A DNA stretch of 64,000 bases, from the NCBI RefSeq assembly GCF_001277235.1, contig NZ_CP012266.1, positions 372,001 to 436,000 on the forward strand, read 5' to 3'. Position 1 is the first letter of the stretch. Each line of letters begins with the position of its first letter. This DNA comes from Cronobacter dublinensis subsp. dublinensis LMG 23823. GTDB lineage: Bacteria > Pseudomonadota > Gammaproteobacteria > Enterobacterales > Enterobacteriaceae. The translations under genes and the position numbers were made by a program. Under the pieces are notes generated by a model, which was given only the letters and a program-made list of their open reading frames with translations, was not told where the DNA came from and did no database searches. Of the stretch, positions 58,590-64,000 are shown piece after piece.

Positions 58590-58672
58590 AGCCGGGTCGC
58601 TCCTTTGCACCCGGAGGAGCGAATCCTGTGACTTTACGCATAAAAGGGGTCGATCTTTATACTCGACTTCTC

Positions 58673-58839
58673 TATAATCTTGCGACCCCACGTTACAAGA
58701 AAGTTTTTTTCCCGAAACTTTTGTGTGCCGAAAACATATCCGAGGGGGTAGGTTTGCGGACTTTGTCGTGTGAACCTCAACTCAATTTAAGCGTTTGGGT
58801 GTTCGCCAACGTGTAACTCTATATTTGGGTAAGCTTTTA
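58673..58839 (+). promoter_or_regulatory. rplM-rpsI promoter and leader
   Basis: TATAAT at 58673-58678 is the clear -10; the -35 is poor. About 150 bases of leader follow, with a G/C hairpin (GCGTTTGG ... CCAACG, 58791-58811) just before the ribosome site. In E. coli L13 represses its own operon through this leader; the hairpin is a candidate for that element. Confidence 0.65.
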
Positions 58840-59675
<836 letters not shown>

Positions 59676-59987
59676 TATTTTTCTGCTTTTGCAGAATCGT
59701 ATTGGCGAAAAACCCGGCATACAGCCGGGTTTTTTTATGCCCGGAATTTTTATCTGTCCCTAATCTACTGAAATCCCGTCCATTTACGGCAAACGGCTAA
59801 AACCTCTCACCACAAGCTGCGCAAAATCTGGTAAACTATCATCCAATTTTGTGCCCAAATGCTGGTAACTGTTCACGTTTTGTTCGTTTTGCAGACGGAA
59901 GTAAGTTCGGCACGGAAGGGTAATCGATAAGGCCGGCCGTGTTTGCGGCTGGTAGCAGTAACTTTCTGAATATACCTGGAGGTTTTC
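59676..59987 (+). other. rpsI-sspA intergenic region
   Basis: The 312 bases hold the rpsI terminator and, after it, an A/T-rich stretch with the expected sspA promoter. A ribosome site (TGGAGG, 59977-59982) precedes sspA. No coding sequence. Confidence 0.55.
59711..59737 (+). terminator. Terminator of rplM-rpsI
   Basis: AACCCGGC-ATACA-GCCGGGTT followed by a T run, 36 bases after the rpsI stop, is a typical strong intrinsic terminator. Confidence 0.93.
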
Positions 59988-60629
59988 ATGGCTGTCGCTG
60001 CCAACAAACGTTCGGTAATGACGCTGTTTTCTGGTCCTACTGATATCTACAGCCATCAGGTCCGCATTGTGCTGGCTGAAAAGGGTGTCAGCTTTGAAAT
60101 TGAGCATGTGGAAACGGATAACCTGCCGCAGGATCTGATTGACCTCAACCCAAATCAAAGCGTGCCGACGCTGGTAGACCGTGAACTGACTCTGTGGGAG
60201 TCGCGCATCATTATGGAATATCTTGATGAGCGTTTCCCGCACCCGCCGTTAATGCCGGTTTATCCGGTCGCTCGCGGTGAAAGCCGCCTGTACATGCACC
60301 GTATCGAGAAAGACTGGTACACGCTGATGAACGTTATCGTCAGTGGTTCTGCCCAGGAAGCCGATGCCGCGCGTAAACAGCTGCGCGAAGAGCTGCTGGC
60401 TATCGCGCCCGTGTTTGGTCAGAAGCCCTATTTCCTGAGCGATGAGTTCAGCCTGGTAGACTGCTACCTGGCGCCGCTGCTGTGGCGTCTGCCGCAACTG
60501 GGCGTTGAATTCAGCGGCGCGGGCGCGAAAGAGCTTAAAGGCTACATGACTCGCGTGTTTGAGCGTGATTCGTTCCTTGCTTCGCTGACCGAAGCCGAGC
60601 GCGAAATCCGCCTGCAAACCCGGGGCTAA
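59988..60629 (+). CDS. sspA: Stringent starvation protein A
   Basis: SspA is a glutathione-S-transferase-like protein that binds RNA polymerase and lowers H-NS during starvation, supporting acid tolerance and phage P1 late transcription. The 213 residues have the GST N-terminal fold (FSGPTDIYSHQVRIVLAEKG), but no glutathione-activating residue is expected in this family. It is translated 5 bases ahead of sspB. Confidence 0.97.
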   Translation: MAVAANKRSVMTLFSGPTDIYSHQVRIVLAEKGVSFEIEHVETDNLPQDLIDLNPNQSVPTLVDRELTLWESRIIMEYLDERFPHPPLMPVYPVARGESRLYMHRIEKDWYTLMNVIVSGSAQEADAARKQLREELLAIAPVFGQKPYFLSDEFSLVDCYLAPLLWRLPQLGVEFSGAGAKELKGYMTRVFERDSFLASLTEAEREIRLQTRG

Positions 60630-60634
60630 ACCTT

Positions 60635-61126
60635 ATGGATATGTCTCAGCTCTCTCCACGTCGTCCTTATCTGTTGCGTGCCTTTTATGAATGGCTGCTG
60701 GATAACCAGCTGACGCCGCACCTGGTCGTGGATGTGACGCTGCCGGGCGTGCTGGTGCCGATGGAGTACGCGCGTGACGGGCAAATCGTCCTGAATATCG
60801 CGCCGCGCGCGGTCGGCAATCTGGAACTGGCGAATGATGAAGTGCGCTTCAACGCCCGTTTCGGCGGCGTACCGCGTCAGGTCACCGTACCGCTGGCCGC
60901 CGTGCTGGCGGTTTATGCCCGTGAAAATGGCGCCGGTACGATGTTCGAGCCAGAGGCCGCTTATGATGAAGCGATGGCGAGCCTGAACGACGAGAACAGC
61001 GCTGAAGAGCCGGAAACCGTAATGTCCGTGATTGATGGCGATAAGCCTGACGATGCGGAAGATAATGGCCCGGATGACGAGCCGCCGCCGCGTGGCGGAC
61101 GTCCTGCGTTGCGCGTAGTGAAGTAA
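60635..61126 (+). CDS. sspB: ClpXP adaptor SspB
   Basis: SspB delivers ssrA-tagged peptides and RseA fragments to ClpXP. The 163 residues have the substrate-binding domain (about 5-110), a long acidic disordered linker rich in Asp/Glu (about 115-150) and the ClpX-binding tail GGRPALRVVK at the extreme C-terminus. With DegS in this window it forms part of the sigma-E activation route. Confidence 0.97.
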   Translation: MDMSQLSPRRPYLLRAFYEWLLDNQLTPHLVVDVTLPGVLVPMEYARDGQIVLNIAPRAVGNLELANDEVRFNARFGGVPRQVTVPLAAVLAVYARENGAGTMFEPEAAYDEAMASLNDENSAEEPETVMSVIDGDKPDDAEDNGPDDEPPPRGGRPALRVVK

Positions 61127-61143
61127 TCGCGTCTGCGCACAGT

Positions 61144-61179
61144 AAAAAGCCGGTATGTTTGCGCATACCGGCTTTTTTT
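61144..61179 (+). terminator. Terminator of sspAB
   Basis: AAAAAGCCGGTATG-TTTGCG-CATACCGGCTTTTTTT is a long perfect stem with a T run, 17 bases after the sspB stop. Its A run also suits it to stop leftward transcripts, including that of the autotransporter. Confidence 0.95.
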
Positions 61180-61225
61180 GTGTCTAACCGCCCCGAAAGG
61201 CGGTTGGGATATCATCTCCGCTCTG

Positions 61226-63760
61226 TTACCAGCGGTAGTTCACCAGCATGTGGCCGGAGTAGGCGTTGTAGGAGTTATCGCCCCATTCGCTGCTGACACG
61301 GAATGACACGGTCGTCGCGTCGTTCATTTTGCCGCTCACGCCGGTCTCAAGCTGGAAACGGTTAGACGGCACGTTAGAATCCAGCGTCTCGTTGTTGAAA
61401 CTGAGATCGCTCATGCCGTTACCGATAAGCCAGTTCACTGCGCCATAAGGCTGCCAGGCCTCCACCGCTTTCTGATCCACATAGCTCGCCTTGAGGCCGA
61501 CACGGCCCAGCACGGCGTCATTATCCGGCGTACCGACGCGGGTGCCGTTATATTCGACGTGATAATCCTGATCCAGATTGCTGTAAATCACCTGGCCCTG
61601 TGGTTCGAACTTCATGGTGCGCGCTTTCTCTGACGGCACGAGCCAGGCGTGACCCAGCTCCAGCGAGGCGGCGTAGCCCTGGCTGTCATATTTCTCGCCC
61701 GGCATGTCGTCGCCGTTCACCTGGCTGTTATACCAGCTGTAGGAGGCCCAGCTGTCGACATAGCTGCCAAGACGCAGCTTCTCGTCTTCCTGCCAGGTGG
61801 CGTAAACACCGAGGTTGTAGCCATTGACGCGGCCATCTGCCGAGCGCGTGTTATGACGCGCATCCGCAGTGGTGTCGCTGTAGCCTGCGCCGAGCATAAA
61901 GCCGCTGTGCAGCGTGCCGGTTGAGAGGTTTTTACTCAGCACGTCGCTACCCAGCTGCACCACGGCGGAGCGAATCTTGTATTTCAGATTGCTGTCGGCG
62001 AAGTTGCCGTCGTTGTACTCGCCTTTCACATACATCCAGGTATTCAGATCGTCGGCGTCGCGCAGCATCAGCTGATCGCGGTCGTCGCGCTTATGGATGA
62101 ACATCTGCTGCGCGGCCAGGTAGTTGGCCATATAGACGCCGGCTTCCGGGCGGTAGACTTCCGGTGCAGGCGTATCGCCGCCGTTATCGTCACCACCATT
62201 GTCATCCGGGTCTGGCGTCGGATCGGGCGTCGGGTCCGGAGTGTCGCTGGCTTTCGATTCCAGATACCAGTTGCCATCGTCATGCTGATAAAGGTCGTAT
62301 TCCCACATCCCGGCCACGACCGGTTTATCCAGCGTGAAGGTGGCATCAGACGCGCCGCCCACGCTGATAAGCTCAATGCCGTTTATCGTCTGCGCGCCCT
62401 GGCCGCCGATATTAGCGACGTCCAGCGCAGAGCTGCCCGCGCTGTTGCCGGTAATGGCGAGGTGATCGGTAGGAGAATCATCCAGGCCCGCCTCGGTATT
62501 CATGACGATACGGCTGCCCGCGTCGCCGGTATAGTTACCGTCAATGGTGAACGCATTACCGACGTTGTTGCCGCCCGCGATCTGCAGCGTGCCCTGGTTG
62601 GTGACATCGCCGGTGATCGTGTTGCCGGACGCAGGCGTTGTGGCGTTTTCATTGCCGCTTACCGCGTTCCAGGAAGCCAGCACGCCGCCTGCGGCGATAA
62701 CCACGTTACTGTTTACCGTGCCCGCGGAAGTAAACGTGGCGCCATCGTTGATATTGATATTTCCTGTGCCGCCGTCAGGCCCGATCGTGCCGTTTTCAGC
62801 GAGCATCGTCGTGCCGCCGTTAAGCGTGGTATCGCCGCTGTAGCGGTTATTGCCGCTCAGCGTCAGGGTGCTGGTGTTCTCTTTCACCAGATTGCCGGAG
62901 CCGGAAATATCGCCCGCGAAGGTGTAATCTGCCGCCTGGTTGAATACCAGCGTACCGTTATTGGTGACGTTGCCCTGGAGCGACGCGTTATCGCCGCTGC
63001 CGGTACCGATTTGCAGCGTGGCGTCAGCATCGATGAGCGATGCGCCGGTATTTGTCACCTCGCCGCCGAGCGTCAGTTTGCCCGTCTTCACGATAAGGCT
63101 GTCGCCTTGACCTGTCAGATCGATATCGCCGGTCAGCGTCCATTCGCTGCCATCCATCGTCAGCGATTTAAAACCGTCGCCTTTATCTGCGCCAATAAAA
63201 TTGCTGTCTTCGCTGCCGCTGTCGTTAAGGGTAATTGTATTATTCGCGGAGCCTTTCGTGATCACATCGCCCTGCAGACTCGAGCCCGCTTTCAGCACCA
63301 GCGCGTTATTACCGCCGCTTTCAAAAGAGATCGCATAATCGCTGCCGGAGATAGTGCCGGTATTAATGATGGTGACGTTATCGCCATTCAGAACGTCAAT
63401 GGCGGTCCCGGCGCTGGTGATGTCGCCTTTATTTTCCAGCGTCATCATGGCTGATGACTGACTGGAAATATCAATCACCATTGCGTTGCCGTTATCGTTT
63501 TTAATGGTGCCGTTATTGATAATCGAGGTAATGCTTTTGCCTTTAACCATCGCGCTTGGATCGCTGGTGGTAGACGACATCGTTACGCCATCGGCAATCA
63601 CATACTCTTTGTCACCGCTAAAGATATAGGTGTCTTCAGTATCTTCATCGATATTGGTGACGGCATACGAGAGCGAAGGGGTGAAGAGCACCATGGCAGG
63701 AAAGACGCCTGCCATGAGGGTTGCAATTCTGTTTTTCCTGAATAATTTAGAAGCATTCAT
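61226..63760 (-). CDS. Autotransporter with beta-helical passenger
   Basis: A type Va secreted or surface-displayed protein of 844 residues from the ATG at 63760 (a TTG four codons upstream is also possible). Order: signal peptide (about 1-33, ending SLSYA); a Thr/Asn/Gly-rich passenger with imperfect repeats such as NNGTIKN, NTGTISGS, NNGTL and NQGTL; one passenger-associated transport repeat (SGSGNLVKENTSTLTLSGNN); an Asp/Pro linker (DPTPDPTPDPDD, near 507-520); an AidA/pertactin-like beta-barrel from about residue 570. The end NYRW gives the aromatic C-terminus needed for BAM assembly. I see no cysteine. In E. coli the dcuD-nanR region lies here. Ligand and role are unknown. Confidence 0.9.
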   Translation of the reverse strand: MNASKLFRKNRIATLMAGVFPAMVLFTPSLSYAVTNIDEDTEDTYIFSGDKEYVIADGVTMSSTTSDPSAMVKGKSITSIINNGTIKNDNGNAMVIDISSQSSAMMTLENKGDITSAGTAIDVLNGDNVTIINTGTISGSDYAISFESGGNNALVLKAGSSLQGDVITKGSANNTITLNDSGSEDSNFIGADKGDGFKSLTMDGSEWTLTGDIDLTGQGDSLIVKTGKLTLGGEVTNTGASLIDADATLQIGTGSGDNASLQGNVTNNGTLVFNQAADYTFAGDISGSGNLVKENTSTLTLSGNNRYSGDTTLNGGTTMLAENGTIGPDGGTGNININDGATFTSAGTVNSNVVIAAGGVLASWNAVSGNENATTPASGNTITGDVTNQGTLQIAGGNNVGNAFTIDGNYTGDAGSRIVMNTEAGLDDSPTDHLAITGNSAGSSALDVANIGGQGAQTINGIELISVGGASDATFTLDKPVVAGMWEYDLYQHDDGNWYLESKASDTPDPTPDPTPDPDDNGGDDNGGDTPAPEVYRPEAGVYMANYLAAQQMFIHKRDDRDQLMLRDADDLNTWMYVKGEYNDGNFADSNLKYKIRSAVVQLGSDVLSKNLSTGTLHSGFMLGAGYSDTTADARHNTRSADGRVNGYNLGVYATWQEDEKLRLGSYVDSWASYSWYNSQVNGDDMPGEKYDSQGYAASLELGHAWLVPSEKARTMKFEPQGQVIYSNLDQDYHVEYNGTRVGTPDNDAVLGRVGLKASYVDQKAVEAWQPYGAVNWLIGNGMSDLSFNNETLDSNVPSNRFQLETGVSGKMNDATTVSFRVSSEWGDNSYNAYSGHMLVNYRW

Positions 63761-64000
63761 AATTACGTCCAATATAATAATGCGTTAAATAAGGGGGCGG
63801 CGTCGCCGCAGCTTATTTCATTGCTCGCGCAAATAACATGCTTTCCAAAAGATGCAGAATTTATAAATATAAAATATCTATGAATTTGGCGGTCCGGTTT
63901 CAGACGGGGGGGGAAATGATTGATTTGGTAAATAACGTGCGGAATATCTGAGGAAACACGCGGACTATAAAGGAGATTCTGGCCGATTCAGAACCAAAGA
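63761..64000 (-). other. Upstream region of the autotransporter with a G8/C8 tract
   Basis: This A/T-rich region should carry the promoter. Eight consecutive G (63906-63913, C8 on the coding strand) lie 146-153 bases before the ATG. A possible -10-like A/T segment (TATTTTATATTTATAAAT on the minus strand, about 63862-63879) lies some 30-45 bases after the tract. The upstream neighbour is outside the window. Confidence 0.5.

Noticed and set aside
62093..63454. A 453-codon plus-strand frame opposite the autotransporter passenger
   Set aside because: The regular repeats of the passenger create a long antisense frame. The product is Val/Ala/Arg-rich and unlike any protein I know.

Overview
The window is chromosomal DNA of an enterobacterium. 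Nearly every gene has a recognisable Escherichia coli orthologue, usually of identical length, in blocks that keep E. coli order. Gene content (aroQ before accBC, msrPQ beside acuI, an alpha carbonic anhydrase beside prmA, an AcrEF-type pump, a GC-rich chromosome) and the 16S sequence point to Cronobacter or a close relative. The genus is inferred from memory; no database was searched.

Layout. (1) 1-7712: purHD, running left under a PurR operator, divergent from a complete rRNA operon (P1/P2 promoters, 16S, tRNA-Glu, 23S, 5S, tRNA-Thr, second 5S, terminator). (2) 7788-9008: an intact 1221-bp IS3-family element (IS407-type) with a 4-bp target duplication, sitting between two convergent terminators. 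(3) 9026-13211: the amino-acid ABC transporter yhdWXYZ, with yhdW intact. (4) 13696-21695: lipoprotein yhdV, the acrEF efflux pump, its divergent TetR regulator, and an MHYT-GGDEF-EAL cyclic-di-GMP protein. (5) 22023-27189: fis-dusB, a periplasmic carbonic anhydrase, prmA, panF, yhdT. (6) 27289-32515: accC-accB-aroQ, msrQ-msrP, acuI. (7) 32748-45044: rightward csrD, mreBCD, yhdE, rng, yhdP, tldD. (8) 45080-51171: aaeR, aaeXAB, an added succinate-semialdehyde dehydrogenase gene and barstar-like yhcO. (9) 51242-58589: two yhcN paralogues, argR, mdh, degS, degQ, zapG, zapE. (10) 58840-61126: rplM-rpsI and sspAB. (11) 61226-63760: an autotransporter, outside the conserved backbone, with a G8/C8 tract in its upstream region.

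The most striking structural feature is the rRNA operon. Its left flank and spacer tRNA (purHD, tRNA-Glu) match E. coli rrnE, while its right end (tRNA-Thr, second 5S, then yhdZ) matches rrnD. This is the signature of an rrnD x rrnE exchange relative to E. coli, which would invert the oriC-containing segment.

The backbone is ordinary housekeeping: purines, ribosomes, cell shape, fatty-acid initiation, arginine repression, the TCA cycle, envelope proteases and periplasmic repair. The accessory insertions (IS, MHYT-GGDEF-EAL, carbonic anhydrase, aroQ, msrPQ, SSADH, duplicated yhcN, autotransporter) sit at seams between conserved blocks. I found no CRISPR array, prophage, toxin-antitoxin pair or clearly new multigene system.
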